A DNA stretch of 64,000 nucleotides from positions 372,001-436,000 of the forward strand of contig NZ_JAJIRO010000001.1 of the NCBI RefSeq assembly GCF_025717535.1. Reading direction: 5' to 3'. How positions within the stretch are numbered: the stretch's first letter is position 1; the number at the start of each line of letters is the position of its first letter. The translations under genes and the position numbers were made by a program. This document shows positions 26,783 to 36,068 of this stretch, one piece after another. This DNA is from Paucibacter sp. Y2R2-4 (GTDB lineage Bacteria; Pseudomonadota; Gammaproteobacteria; Burkholderiales; Burkholderiaceae_C). Under the pieces are notes generated by a model that was given only the letters and a program-made list of their open reading frames with translations, ran no database searches and was not told the DNA's origin.

Positions 26783-28030
26783 ATGTTTGACCGTAGCACT
26801 TCTACCCTCGCCCTTGTCGATCCCGATCTCTGGGCCGCCGTTCAAAACGAGAACCAGCGCCAAGAAGAACATATCGAGCTGATCGCTTCCGAGAACTACA
26901 CCTCGCCGGCCGTCATGCAGGCACAGGGCAGCCAGCTGACCAATAAGTACGCCGAAGGCTATCCCGGCAAGCGCTACTACGGTGGTTGCGAGTATGTGGA
27001 CGTGGTTGAGCAATTGGCCATTGACCGCCTGAAGCAGTTGTTCGGCGCTGAAAACGCCAATGTGCAGCCCAATTCCGGCTCGCAGGCTAACCAGGGCGTG
27101 TTCTTCGCCCTGCTGCAACCAGGTGACACCATCATGGGCATGAGCCTGTCGGAAGGCGGTCACCTGACCCACGGCATGCCACTGAACATGAGCGGCAAAT
27201 GGTTCAAGGTCGTCAGCTACGGCCTGAACGAGCGCGAAGAAATCGACTACGAGGCCATGGAGCGCACCGCGCGCGAGCACAAGCCCAAGCTGATCATTGC
27301 CGGCGCCTCGGCCTACAGCCTGCGTATTGACTTCGAGCGTTTCGCCAAGATTGCCAAGGAAGTCGGCGCCTATTTCATGGTGGACATGGCTCACTACGCC
27401 GGCTTGATCGCTGCGGGCGTGTACCCCAACCCAGTACCCCACGCCGATGTGGTCACCTCCACTACCCACAAGAGCCTGCGCGGCCCGCGTGGCGGCATCA
27501 TCCTGATGAAGGACCATGTCGCCAAGCAGATCAACAGCGCCATCTTCCCAGGCATCCAAGGCGGCCCCTTGATGCACGTCATTGCCGGCAAGGCCGTGGC
27601 CTTCAAGGAAGCGCTGACCCCCGAATTCAAGGCCTACCAAGAACAGGTCTTGAAGAATGCCGTGGTCTTGGCTGAAGAGTTGACCAAACGCGGTCTGCGC
27701 ATTGTCTCCGGCCGCACTGAGAGCCATGTGATGTTGGTGGACCTGCGTCCTAAGAACATGACCGGCAAGGAAGCCGAAGCCGTGCTGGGCCGCGCCCACA
27801 TGACTTGCAACAAGAACGGCATCCCGAACGACCCGCAAAAGCCCATGGTCACCAGCGGCATCCGTCTGGGTACGCCGGCCATGACCACGCGCGGCTTCAA
27901 GGAAGAACAAGTCCGTTTGACCGCCAATTTGATTGCCGACGTTTTGGACAACCCGAACGACGAAGCCAATCTGGAAGCGGTGCGCGCCAAGGTTGCCGCC
28001 TTGACCCGCGACTTCCCGGTCTACCGCTAA
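26783..28030 (+). CDS. glyA: serine hydroxymethyltransferase
   Basis: The 415-residue enzyme converts serine and tetrahydrofolate to glycine and 5,10-methylene-THF, using pyridoxal phosphate. Diagnostic motifs are intact: [46 protein letters not shown], and the PLP lysine at about residue 230 in [16 protein letters not shown]. No good Shine-Dalgarno precedes the ATG, which fits riboswitch control of initiation. nrdR follows 21 bp downstream. The 446-codon open frame on the other strand is a shadow. Confidence 0.97.
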   Translation: MFDRSTSTLALVDPDLWAAVQNENQRQEEHIELIASENYTSPAVMQAQGSQLTNKYAEGYPGKRYYGGCEYVDVVEQLAIDRLKQLFGAENANVQPNSGSQANQGVFFALLQPGDTIMGMSLSEGGHLTHGMPLNMSGKWFKVVSYGLNEREEIDYEAMERTAREHKPKLIIAGASAYSLRIDFERFAKIAKEVGAYFMVDMAHYAGLIAAGVYPNPVPHADVVTSTTHKSLRGPRGGIILMKDHVAKQINSAIFPGIQGGPLMHVIAGKAVAFKEALTPEFKAYQEQVLKNAVVLAEELTKRGLRIVSGRTESHVMLVDLRPKNMTGKEAEAVLGRAHMTCNKNGIPNDPQKPMVTSGIRLGTPAMTTRGFKEEQVRLTANLIADVLDNPNDEANLEAVRAKVAALTRDFPVYR

Positions 28031-28051
28031 ACCGACCCAGCTCCCGTCGCC

Positions 28052-28495
28052 ATGCGCTGCCCCTTTTGTAGCCACGCCGAAACCCAGGTCGCCGAGACGC
28101 GGGAATCCGACGAAGGCGATGTGGTGCGGCGCCGGCGTCGGTGCTTGGGCTGTGACAAGCGATTCACCACTTACGAGCGGGCGGAAATCGCCCTGCCGGT
28201 GATCGTCAAAAAAGACGGCACGCGCGCGGACTTCGACGCCAAGAAGCTGCGCGCCTCAATGCAACTGGCGTTGCGAAAGCGCCCGGTCAGCATCGAGCAG
28301 ATCGACGCTGCCCTGGCCAAGATTGAAGAAACCCTGTTGACCAGCGGTGCGCGCGAATTGCCGTCAAACCGACTCGGCGAACTCGTGATGCGTGAACTCA
28401 AGCGCATCGACAAAGTGGCTTACGTTCGCTTCGCTTCGGTTTACCGCAGCTTTGAGGACGTTGACGAGTTCCGCAAGCTGATACGCGATATCTGA
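28052..28495 (+). CDS. nrdR: transcriptional repressor NrdR
   Basis: The 147-residue protein has an N-terminal zinc ribbon (MRCPFCSH, Cys 3/6, and [13 protein letters not shown], Cys 31/34). The ATP-cone domain follows ([19 protein letters not shown]). NrdR represses ribonucleotide reductase genes in response to dATP/ATP binding. The glyA-nrdR order is a common gammaproteobacterial and betaproteobacterial arrangement. Confidence 0.96.
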   Translation: MRCPFCSHAETQVAETRESDEGDVVRRRRRCLGCDKRFTTYERAEIALPVIVKKDGTRADFDAKKLRASMQLALRKRPVSIEQIDAALAKIEETLLTSGARELPSNRLGELVMRELKRIDKVAYVRFASVYRSFEDVDEFRKLIRDI

Positions 28496-28554
28496 GCGTT
28501 CTGAGCGCCCGATCACGGCTTCACCCTTTCGAGGTGGTCCAGCCCCCTAGAGCA

Positions 28555-28569
28555 GGGCTGAAAGCTTGC
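28555..28569 (+). promoter_or_regulatory. possible sigma-54 promoter before pilin cluster 1
   Basis: GGGC-N7-TTGC keeps the invariant GG and GC at sigma-54 spacing, 53 bp upstream of the first pilin gene. The first four bases also form the 3' arm of CAGCCC/GGGCTG (28540-28560), so it may just be part of an nrdR terminator-like hairpin. Confidence 0.3.
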
Positions 28570-28622
28570 TTTGCCCCACCTAAATTTGTGCTGATCTCAT
28601 CCACCAGCACTGAGGGGGCGCC

Positions 28623-29168
28623 ATGCAAGTACGCCAAGTCAGACTCATCGCCTCTCACGGCTACAGCTTGGTCGAGCTGTGCGTCTGCGTCGCTATCGTC
28701 GGCATCTTGCTGGCCTTGGCTCTGCCCTCATTGGAGCGCATCAGACAACGTCAACGCTTAGAAGCCATCGCCGCGACTCTATTTACAGACTTGCAGGAAG
28801 CGCGCAGCCTGGCGGTCTCCCGTGCTGACACAGTGCAAGTGCGCTTCAACCGTCACCCCAACGGCACTTGCTACATCTTGCACACCGGCGCTGCAGGAGA
28901 CTGCCAATGTGATGCTGGAGGGCTGGCGGTATGTGCCAACACCGACAAGGTCTTGAAGCTGGCTTGGATTCCCAAGACCAACAAGGTCGAGCTCAGAGCC
29001 AATATCGCAAGCTTCAGCTTTCAGGCTAGACAAGGCGCGGTGACCAGCACGGGCAGCATTGATGTCAACGCGAGCAGCGGTGAGTCCATCCGCCATATCG
29101 TCAGCATCGCGGGTCGGGTCCGGACCTGCACGCCCTCCGCCGATATGGGTCAATACCCTCGGTGCTGA
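28623..29168 (+). CDS. type IV minor pilin, FimT/GspH family (cluster 1, first copy)
   Basis: The 181-residue prepilin has a 13-residue leader ending in Gly, cleavage before YSLVE (Glu at +5) and a hydrophobic helix (VAIVGILLALALP). The globular part is GspH/FimT-like, with cysteines in CYILHTGAAGDCQCDAGG and a C-terminal pair (RTCTPSADMGQYPRC). FimT proteins prime pilus assembly, and in some species they bind DNA during uptake. It is the first gene of cluster 1. The cysteine layout matches the second FimT copy at 29788. Confidence 0.83.
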   Translation: MQVRQVRLIASHGYSLVELCVCVAIVGILLALALPSLERIRQRQRLEAIAATLFTDLQEARSLAVSRADTVQVRFNRHPNGTCYILHTGAAGDCQCDAGGLAVCANTDKVLKLAWIPKTNKVELRANIASFSFQARQGAVTSTGSIDVNASSGESIRHIVSIAGRVRTCTPSADMGQYPRC

Positions 29169-29287
29169 CACGACACGGCCGCAAACGACACCCCCTCATT
29201 TAAGTGGACTCCGACCAGCGGCCGCCGTCCACCGATTAGCGGTCCGAAGCGCGCACGATTCAGATCGGTGTTTTTCATAATTCATCC

Positions 29288-29791
29288 ATGAAAGCACAAG
29301 CGCATGCCCGTGACCCACAGATGAAGGCGCGGTCTTGGATTGGCCGAACCGATCGAGGCTTTACCTTGATTGAGCTGGTCTTGGTTGGGGTGATTGTGGG
29401 CATCTTGGCCTTGATTGCTCTGCCCGCTTATCAAAAGCAAATGGCCAAAGGGCGGCGTGCCGACGCCATCACCGCATTGAGCGCCATCGTTCAAGCGCAG
29501 GAGCGATGGCGCAGCAATCGGGGCAACTACGCCTCCTCGCTGGGTGATGAGGGCTTGAAACTCGGCACTCAGTCGGCAGGTAAACACTATGAGCTCAGCT
29601 TGGTAGGCATACGCCAGCCGCCGAGCTTTGCTTTTGGCTATATCGCCAAGGCCGTACCCGATAGCAACAGCGTTCAGGCCCGGGACAGCCAATGTGCAGA
29701 AATGTCAATTCGAGTCGACGGCGGCAATATTCAGTACGAAGCCAAGGACAGCAACGCCGCCGACGCCAAAGCCCAGTGTTGGCCACAATGA
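29288..29791 (+). CDS. type IV pilin, PilE-like minor pilin
   Basis: The product is 167 residues from 29288. A start at 29321 would give a more usual 13-residue leader in place of 24, and neither has a clear ribosome-binding site. Cleavage is expected before FTLIELVLVGVIVGILALIA, with Glu at +5. ADAITALSAIVQAQERWRSN and the spaced C-terminal cysteines (SQCAEMS, AQCWPQ) match PilE-type minor pilins. The stop overlaps the next start by 4 bases, so translation is coupled. Confidence 0.85.
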   Translation: MKAQAHARDPQMKARSWIGRTDRGFTLIELVLVGVIVGILALIALPAYQKQMAKGRRADAITALSAIVQAQERWRSNRGNYASSLGDEGLKLGTQSAGKHYELSLVGIRQPPSFAFGYIAKAVPDSNSVQARDSQCAEMSIRVDGGNIQYEAKDSNAADAKAQCWPQ

Positions 29792-30363
29792 AGACTCCCA
29801 GCTCAAGCGGCGTGACTTTGGTTGAGGTGATGGTCACCCTGGCCATTCTGGGCATTCTGGCGGCCATGGTGGCTCCTTCGTTTGCTGACATCTTGAACCG
29901 TCGCCGCGTTCAAATGGTCGCCGCTGAGCTGAGCAGCGATTTGGCTTTCGCCCGAGCGGAAGCGGGCTTGGGAGGCAAGCGCAACGATGTGATCGTCTCT
30001 TTTGGCCTCCCGGCAACAATGAGCTGCTACACGATCCGATACTTCGGTGCCAGCGGTGGCTGCGACTGCAGCCGCCCGCCCGGCAGTGCTTGTACCGGCC
30101 AGACTGCCGAACTGAGAACCGTGCAGATTCCAAGCAGCAATGGGATTCGACTGAGCCTGGCGGGGCAGTTCGACCCCTTCGAGCCCAATAGCATCGCGTT
30201 TCAGCATCCCCGCATGACCAACTCTGTGGCGGGTTTCGCGGTCACCGTCATCGGACCAAGAGGCGCACAGCTCCAAGTGCAGGTCAACACCATGGGTCGG
30301 GTCTCAACCTGCGCGCCTAGCGGCAGCACGATGAGCGGGGTCACACCATGCGCAAGCTCCTGA
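29788..30363 (+). CDS. type IV minor pilin, FimT/GspH family (cluster 1, second copy)
   Basis: The 191-residue prepilin has an 8-residue leader (MKTPSSSG) and then VTLVEVMVTLAILGILAAMV. Its globular part carries CYTIRYFGASGGCDCSR and a C-terminal GRVSTCAPSG, echoing the FimT copy at 28623. The start at 29788 is set by the ATGA overlap with the PilE-like gene; the frame is open further upstream only as a shadow. Two FimT paralogues around one PilE-like pilin are unusual. Confidence 0.83.
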   Translation: MKTPSSSGVTLVEVMVTLAILGILAAMVAPSFADILNRRRVQMVAAELSSDLAFARAEAGLGGKRNDVIVSFGLPATMSCYTIRYFGASGGCDCSRPPGSACTGQTAELRTVQIPSSNGIRLSLAGQFDPFEPNSIAFQHPRMTNSVAGFAVTVIGPRGAQLQVQVNTMGRVSTCAPSGSTMSGVTPCASS

Positions 30364-31085
30364 GGCCATTGCATCGATCTCGCCAACGCGGCATCAGCCT
30401 GGTGGAGCTGATGGTGGGCATCACCGTCGGAATGATTGTGGTGGCCGGCGCCAGCTTGATGATGACAGGCCAGTTGGCGGAACACCGGCGCTTGATGCTG
30501 GAAACCCAGGTTCAACAAGACCTTCGCGCAGCGGCCGATTTGATGCTGCGTGATTTGCGCCGCAGCGGCTCGTGGGCGGTGCCGATGCGTGGCGTCTGGA
30601 GCCCGTCTGCAAGCGATGCGGCGCCGATCGCCAATGCCTACGCCAATACCAGCCTGACGCAGGTCCAGGGCAGCCCCATACTGGAGTACAGCTATTCCCG
30701 GCACCAAGATCGACTCAGCCCCGTCGCCCCCCCCGCAGTTTCGCCTGAAGACAATATCGTCACCTCCAGCACCGAACGCTTTGGCTTCAAGCTCGAAGGT
30801 GGCATCCTGAAGTTCCGACTTGGCGACGCCTACCAACCGCTGACAGATCCCAACACGCTGCGCGTCACCGCTTTCAATGTTGCGATGAACGAACAGACCT
30901 TGCCGTTGACCGATTTTTGCAGCAAGCCCTGCGATGTCGGCAATGCGGCCTGCCCGCCCCGCCAGATGCTGCGTCGCTTTGATATCTCACTGACAGGCCA
31001 GGCGGCGCATGACCCTGAGGTGGTGCGCACGATTCGACTCAGCAGCCGCATGCGCAACGATGAGATCGTCGGAGCCTGCCAATGA
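30348..31085 (+). CDS. type IV pilus minor pilin PilW-like
   Basis: The 245-residue prepilin has a leader to Gly15 and then ISLVELMVGITVGMIVVAGA with Glu at +5. The PilW-like amphipathic stretch QVQQDLRAAADLMLRDLRRS follows. It overlaps the second fimT by 16 bases and the PilX-like gene by 4 bases. PilW belongs to the minor-pilin complex that initiates pilus polymerisation. Confidence 0.85.
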   Translation: MRKLLRPLHRSRQRGISLVELMVGITVGMIVVAGASLMMTGQLAEHRRLMLETQVQQDLRAAADLMLRDLRRSGSWAVPMRGVWSPSASDAAPIANAYANTSLTQVQGSPILEYSYSRHQDRLSPVAPPAVSPEDNIVTSSTERFGFKLEGGILKFRLGDAYQPLTDPNTLRVTAFNVAMNEQTLPLTDFCSKPCDVGNAACPPRQMLRRFDISLTGQAAHDPEVVRTIRLSSRMRNDEIVGACQ

Positions 31086-32419
31086 ACACGCTGTCTAGAC
31101 TCGGTGTGACGCCAAGGCCGATGCCACGGCTGAGGGCAGGCGCCCACCGTCGTCAAACACAGTCAGGCGCGGCGACCCTTGTCGTCGTGATGGTGCTCTT
31201 TCTGATCATGGCCATGATGGCGGCGTTCGCCAACCGCAATATGGTGTTTGAGCAGCGCATTGGCAGCAATTACTACCGGGCCGGCGTGGCGCTGGAGACC
31301 GCCGAAGCCGGGGCAGATTGGGCCTTGGCCATGTTGAATGGCGACGCCATCAACGCCGCCTGTTTGCCGGCCGGAGCCATCAGCAACAGCTTCCGGGAGC
31401 GCTATCTCGGCATCGTCTCTACAAGCAGAGTGGTCAGCCCAATCCGGCTGGACAACAAGCCAGTGGCCGATTGTGTTCGCAGCGAAGCCCAAGGCTGGGT
31501 TTGCCGTTGCCCCGCTGCAGCTTGGACACCGCCGGCCGCGCCGCCGGCCGCCGCCGCCAATATGCAGCCCAGCTTTCAGGTCACGTTTCCCAAACCGATC
31601 GTGGGCAACCGCCCCGGCATCGTTCGCATCATTGCCACCGGCTGCACCAGCAGCACCTTGTCGGATTGCGAAGGCGTGGAAATCGCCCGCGATGCCGTGG
31701 TCGGCCAATCGGTGGTGTCGGTCGACGCCGCCTTGGTCAGCGCGCTCAAAATGCCACCGCCCACACCACTAACAGTCAAGGGCAACATCACGCTGGATGC
31801 CAATGGCATCGGCCTGCATAACAGCGACCCCAAGACCAGCCAAGGGCTCTTGCTTCAAACCGGCGACGCAGACATCCCCAATCTTCAAGACGCAAGGCTC
31901 GAGAGCGTCCCGGGCACACCGGGTGACTTGGCGATTATCAAATCGGACCCTCAGTTGCTGGCCGCCGACTCGGCCAAGATGTTTGCGATGTTTTTTGGCA
32001 TGTCCGCGGCCCAGTACAGCCGGCAACCGGCGATGCGCCAAATCACTTGCGCTGACGACTGTGGTCCGACCCTGGCCGCCGCCTACGCTCGAGGGGTTCG
32101 CATGGCCTGGATCGACGGGCCGATGAGCATCAACACCACCACCCTTTTAGGCACTCCGACCAGCCCGATGTTGGTCGTCGTCAATGGGGCGCTGAACATT
32201 GACGCGGCCCTGCAAATGACCGGCCTTCTTTATGCACGGGGCAATGCCAGTTGGAGCAATACCAGCGGCTTACAAGCCTTGCTCACCGGCGCCTTGGTGG
32301 TGGAAGGCGATCTCAACATCGCGGGCACGGTGGACCTTTGGTATCGCTGGGAAGTGATGGAGCAATTGAAGAACGCGACCGGCAGCTTTGTGCGCGTTCC
32401 TGGCAGTTGGTGGAACTGA
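31082..32419 (+). CDS. PilX-like pilus assembly protein with large C-terminal domain
   Basis: The 445-residue protein is far longer than typical PilX (about 170-200). The N-terminal helix GAATLVVVMVLFLIMAMM lacks Glu at +5, as PilX/GspK-type pilins do. NYYRAGVALETAEAGADWAL is the PilX hallmark. The last 200 residues contain beta-rich repeats (VKGNITLDANGIGL, MLVVVNGALNIDAALQM, ALVVEGDLNIAGTVDL) recalling polymer-forming or bactofilin-like repeats. The 618-residue protein at 58127 has the same kind of tail. Confidence 0.75.
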   Translation: MNTLSRLGVTPRPMPRLRAGAHRRQTQSGAATLVVVMVLFLIMAMMAAFANRNMVFEQRIGSNYYRAGVALETAEAGADWALAMLNGDAINAACLPAGAISNSFRERYLGIVSTSRVVSPIRLDNKPVADCVRSEAQGWVCRCPAAAWTPPAAPPAAAANMQPSFQVTFPKPIVGNRPGIVRIIATGCTSSTLSDCEGVEIARDAVVGQSVVSVDAALVSALKMPPPTPLTVKGNITLDANGIGLHNSDPKTSQGLLLQTGDADIPNLQDARLESVPGTPGDLAIIKSDPQLLAADSAKMFAMFFGMSAAQYSRQPAMRQITCADDCGPTLAAAYARGVRMAWIDGPMSINTTTLLGTPTSPMLVVVNGALNIDAALQMTGLLYARGNASWSNTSGLQALLTGALVVEGDLNIAGTVDLWYRWEVMEQLKNATGSFVRVPGSWWN

Positions 32420-32420
32420 C

Positions 32421-33782
32421 ATGCCCCCCCGTCACCCTCTGCGCAGACTCCTCGAGCCACGCATTCGTCAGCCCAACACGAATGAGCAGGCCATCCAAGG
32501 GGTTGCCTTGATCGAGGCCTTGGTGGCCATGTTGATCATGGCCTTCGGCATGGTGGCCTTGATCGGACTACAAAGCAGTTTGCGCGCCAGCTCCGACCTC
32601 TCCAAGCAAAGAGGCGAAGCCGTGCGCCTCGCCCAGCAGCAGATGGAAACCCTGCGTTCCTACTCCGTCTTGCAGCACCCCGACCCCGCCAACCCCGGCC
32701 CCAGCGTCACATCGTTCAGCGACATCACGGACAGCAACAATGGCGATGCGGGAGACCCCAATAGCAACGCGACCTTCGTGCTGTCCCGCACGGTCACGCC
32801 TGGACCTCAAGGTTTGCCCAATTTGGACGCGGTGCGCATACGGGTCGATTGGAAGGACCGCTCAGGCGCGGACCAATTCGTATTGATGGACAGTTTCATC
32901 GCCGGCATGGACCCCAGTTTGAGCGGCTCATTGGGCATTGCACCCGCGGCGCTCAATACCCATCGCCCCGGCGGGCGGGAGGCCTCGATCCCGGTGGCAG
33001 CCAAAGACCTCGGTGACGGGCGCAGCGCCTTTGTCCCCTCGGCCATGGACACCGTGGCCTGGCTTTTCAACAATTTGACGGGGGTGATCACCAGCAAATG
33101 CACCGTGGCCATGGGCAAACCCAACGCCGAAATCGTGCCTGAGGATTTGAGCAACTGCCAATCGACCTTTGCCTATTTGCTGAGTGGCACCGTCAACTTC
33201 GCGCTCAGCCCACCACCCTATGCCGCCCAAGCAAGCCTGGCCTCCCTGCCCTTTGCACTAAGAATCGCCAACTCCCCGGCCAAGCCGCCAGCCTCAAGTG
33301 CACCGGCTGCGCCCTCCCATGAGTGCTATCCACTCGGGCTGAACCCCAGCGCTGCAGCCCACGTCAATTTCTATTGCATCGTCTACCCCAATGCCGACGC
33401 CAACAGCAGCTGGTATGGCCGCTTGATCCTCAGAAATCTGGCCGACGAAGTGCCAGCGCCTGCTAGGGCCGTAGACCTGCTGGCCCCGCAACTGATCTTC
33501 ACCGCACCGGCCTTGCCCTTCATCAGTACGAGCGCCGTGGACATCCCCGTCAAAGCCTGCCGTTACAGCGCTGACTACAACGGCGACCGCAAGATCGACA
33601 ACGCCGAGCATCCTTTGGACTATGCGCGGGTCTCAGGCCCACTCACCCGGCAGAACTTCCTGATCCTCAATGCCGCGTCACCCTGCCCCGCCGGCAGCCC
33701 CGTCGATCCGGCTCAAGGACAGTTTCGCAATACCGCCACCGTCTTGCACCAGCCACTGGGCAGTGAAACCCCGACTCCCTAA
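32421..33782 (+). CDS. PilV-like minor pilin, enlarged
   Basis: The 453-residue prepilin from the ATG at 32421 has a 27-residue leader and then VALIEALVAMLIMAFGMVAL with Glu at +5. SSDLSKQRGEAVRLAQQQME matches PilV. A very long, cysteine-containing C-terminal region of about 350 residues replaces the usual short PilV domain. It could be a surface-exposed tip module. It is the last gene of cluster 1. No PilY1 follows, although pilY1 commonly sits here in other genomes. Confidence 0.8.
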   Translation: MPPRHPLRRLLEPRIRQPNTNEQAIQGVALIEALVAMLIMAFGMVALIGLQSSLRASSDLSKQRGEAVRLAQQQMETLRSYSVLQHPDPANPGPSVTSFSDITDSNNGDAGDPNSNATFVLSRTVTPGPQGLPNLDAVRIRVDWKDRSGADQFVLMDSFIAGMDPSLSGSLGIAPAALNTHRPGGREASIPVAAKDLGDGRSAFVPSAMDTVAWLFNNLTGVITSKCTVAMGKPNAEIVPEDLSNCQSTFAYLLSGTVNFALSPPPYAAQASLASLPFALRIANSPAKPPASSAPAAPSHECYPLGLNPSAAAHVNFYCIVYPNADANSSWYGRLILRNLADEVPAPARAVDLLAPQLIFTAPALPFISTSAVDIPVKACRYSADYNGDRKIDNAEHPLDYARVSGPLTRQNFLILNAASPCPAGSPVDPAQGQFRNTATVLHQPLGSETPTP

Positions 33783-33886
33783 AGTCCGCCGCCACCTGAC
33801 TGGAGTCGCTCAAGCCTGAGACAATCCTCTTTTTTGCCCGCCCATGCCTCCTAGGACGGCGGGTTCAGTGAGCAACAAGGATTGCA

Positions 33887-34900
33887 GTGTTCAAGAATTT
33901 GATGGTGTACCGGGTCGGGCCCGACTGGCAGCCCACGGTGGAGCAAATCGAAGACCAACTGGCCAAGACGGTCTTTGTGGAATGTGGCGCAACCCAACAG
34001 CAGTCCATGGGCTGGGCGCCGCCGCGCGGCATTGAGCACGCGCCTTTGATTGAAGACATCGGCGGCCATTGGCTGCTCAAGCTGGTGATCGAGCAACGCG
34101 TGCTGCCCGGCTCGGTGGTCAAGCGCAAGACCGAAGAAATGGCCGCCCGCATCGAAGCCGAAACCGGTCGCAAGCCTGGCAAAAAGCAGACCAAAGACCT
34201 AAAGGAACAGGCCACCTTGGAGCTGCTGCCCATGGCCTTCACCAAGCAGTCGGCCATTCGCGTTTGGATTGCGCCGGCCCAGCATCTGCTGATGATTGAT
34301 GCCGGCAGTGCCAGCCGCGCCGAAGAGGTCGTGACCCTCTTGATCAAGGAATTGGCAGGCCTGAACCTGCATCTGATCCAAACCGCCGAAGCGCCCGCCA
34401 CCTGCATGGCCGCCTGGCTGATGGACGGTGTGCCGCCGGAAGGTTTCAGCATCGATCGCGAATGCGAACTGAAGAGCGCGGACGAAATGAAGTCGGTGGT
34501 GCGCTACGCCCGCCATGCACTCGATATCGAAGAGGTGCGCCAGCATCTGGCCGGCGGCAAGGCCCCCACCCGCTTGGCAATGACCTGGCGCGACCGCGTC
34601 TCCTTCATGCTGACCGACACGCTGCAAATCAAGAAGATCAGCTTCCTGGACTTGGTTTTTGAAGGCCGCGATTCGCCTGAGAAAGATGAAGCCTTCGATG
34701 CCGACGCGGCGCTGGCCACCGGCGAGCTGTGCAAGCTGATCCCGGAGCTGATCGACGGCCTCGGCGGTGAGCACGACTTCTTGGCCGCAGGCGCCGCTCT
34801 GGCCGCTTTGCCTCAGCCTGCCGAGCAGGCCTTGCCTGGTGCGGCAACAGCGGCTGCAGAGCCAGCAAACAGTGCCGCCGAACCAGCACCTTGGGACTGA
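33887..34900 (+). CDS. rdgC: recombination-associated protein RdgC
   Basis: The 337-residue product starts with GTG after AAGG and matches RdgC: MFKNLMVYRV, QSMGWAPPR, LKLVIEQRVLPGSVV and KISFLDLVFEGRD. RdgC forms a ring-shaped dimer on DNA and restrains RecA loading. The C-terminus has an Ala/Pro-rich tail. It lies upstream of the riboflavin genes with a 6-bp gap, so they may share a transcript. Confidence 0.94.
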   Translation: MFKNLMVYRVGPDWQPTVEQIEDQLAKTVFVECGATQQQSMGWAPPRGIEHAPLIEDIGGHWLLKLVIEQRVLPGSVVKRKTEEMAARIEAETGRKPGKKQTKDLKEQATLELLPMAFTKQSAIRVWIAPAQHLLMIDAGSASRAEEVVTLLIKELAGLNLHLIQTAEAPATCMAAWLMDGVPPEGFSIDRECELKSADEMKSVVRYARHALDIEEVRQHLAGGKAPTRLAMTWRDRVSFMLTDTLQIKKISFLDLVFEGRDSPEKDEAFDADAALATGELCKLIPELIDGLGGEHDFLAAGAALAALPQPAEQALPGAATAAAEPANSAAEPAPWD

Positions 34901-34906
34901 GAGTCA

Positions 34907-36028
34907 GTGCAGATGTCGCCCAGCGTTTTCCTCGATGATTTGAGCGCCATGCGCCATGCGCTGGCCCTGGCCGAGCAGGCCATCGGTCTGAGCGACCCCA
35001 ACCCGCGCGTGGGTTGTGTGATCGTGGATGCGCAAGGGCAATTGCTGGGCTCGGGCCACACCCAAGCGGCGGGCCAGGCTCACGCCGAAGTGATGGCCTT
35101 GCGCGATGCGCAAGCCCGCGGCGCCAATGTGCGCGGCGCCACCGCCTATGTCACCCTGGAACCCTGCGCCCACCATGGCCGCACGCCGCCCTGCTGCGAC
35201 GCCTTGATCGCTGCTGGCCTGAAGCGCGTAGTCGCCGCCAATGACGACCCCAACCCCTTGGTGGCCGGCCAGGGTTTGGCGCGCATGCGCGCAGCCGGAA
35301 TTGAGATCGAGCTGGGCCTGCTGGCGGATGAAGTTAGAGAGCTGAATCTAGGATTTTTCTCTCGCATGCAGCGCGGCCGCCCTTTTGTGCGGCTGAAAGT
35401 GGCGGCCTCCATGGATGGTCGCACCGCCTTGCTCAACGGCCTGAGCAAATGGATCACCGCCTCAGCGGCGCGCGCCGATGGCCACGCTTGGCGGCGGCGT
35501 GCGGGTGCCGTGCTGACGGGCATTGGCACCGTCAAGGACGATGATCCGCGCTTGGATGTCCGGCTGGTCGAAACCACGTTGCAGCCGCTACGGGTAGTCA
35601 TCGACTCGCGCCTTGAAACGCCTGCCGATGCCCGATTGCTGGCGCCTCCGGGTCAGGTCTTGATCTATTGCGCGCTCGATCCGATCAGCAAGGCAGACCA
35701 TGCAGCTGCCCTGCGCGCGCAAGGCGCCGAATTGCTGCAATTGGCCGGTCCACAAGGCAAGGTTGATTTGGACGCCGTAATGCTGGACCTGGGGCGACGC
35801 GGCATCAATGAGCTGCATATCGAAGCCGGCCACAAGCTGAATGGCTCGATGCTGCGCGAGGGCCTGGTCGACGAGTTGCTGATCTATATGGCGCCCAAAT
35901 TGCTGGGCATGGGTCGCGAGATGGCCGCCTTCGGTCCGCTGGAGAGCCTGGACCAAGCCCTGCAATGGCGCTGGATCGACAGCCAAATGGTCGGCGAAGA
36001 CCTGCGCCTGCGGGCCCGACCGCGCTGA
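34907..36028 (+). CDS. ribD: bifunctional riboflavin deaminase/reductase RibD
   Basis: The 373-residue protein has an N-terminal CMP/dCMP-deaminase-type zinc domain: HAEVMAL (His at about residue 59 from the GTG) and PCAHHGRTPPCCDALI. It also has a C-terminal RibD reductase domain: KVAASMDGRTALLNGLSKWI, GAVLTGIGTVKDDDPRLDVR and IEAGHKLNGSML. It performs the second and third steps of riboflavin synthesis. The start is either GTG 34907 or ATG 34913. Confidence 0.95.
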   Translation: MQMSPSVFLDDLSAMRHALALAEQAIGLSDPNPRVGCVIVDAQGQLLGSGHTQAAGQAHAEVMALRDAQARGANVRGATAYVTLEPCAHHGRTPPCCDALIAAGLKRVVAANDDPNPLVAGQGLARMRAAGIEIELGLLADEVRELNLGFFSRMQRGRPFVRLKVAASMDGRTALLNGLSKWITASAARADGHAWRRRAGAVLTGIGTVKDDDPRLDVRLVETTLQPLRVVIDSRLETPADARLLAPPGQVLIYCALDPISKADHAAALRAQGAELLQLAGPQGKVDLDAVMLDLGRRGINELHIEAGHKLNGSMLREGLVDELLIYMAPKLLGMGREMAAFGPLESLDQALQWRWIDSQMVGEDLRLRARPR

Positions 36029-36068
36029 CTTGAAGCAAAGCCTGACCCCGCGCCTCTACAATCGGGGT

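Noticed and set aside
26735-28075. 446-codon open frame on the minus strand opposite glyA
   Set aside because: It is antisense to glyA, has no motif, and also covers the riboswitch platform. Treated as a shadow.
28555-28569. Sigma-54 site before pilin cluster 1 as a firm call
   Set aside because: It overlaps a CAGCCC/GGGCTG stem after nrdR, so only a low-confidence promoter is listed.
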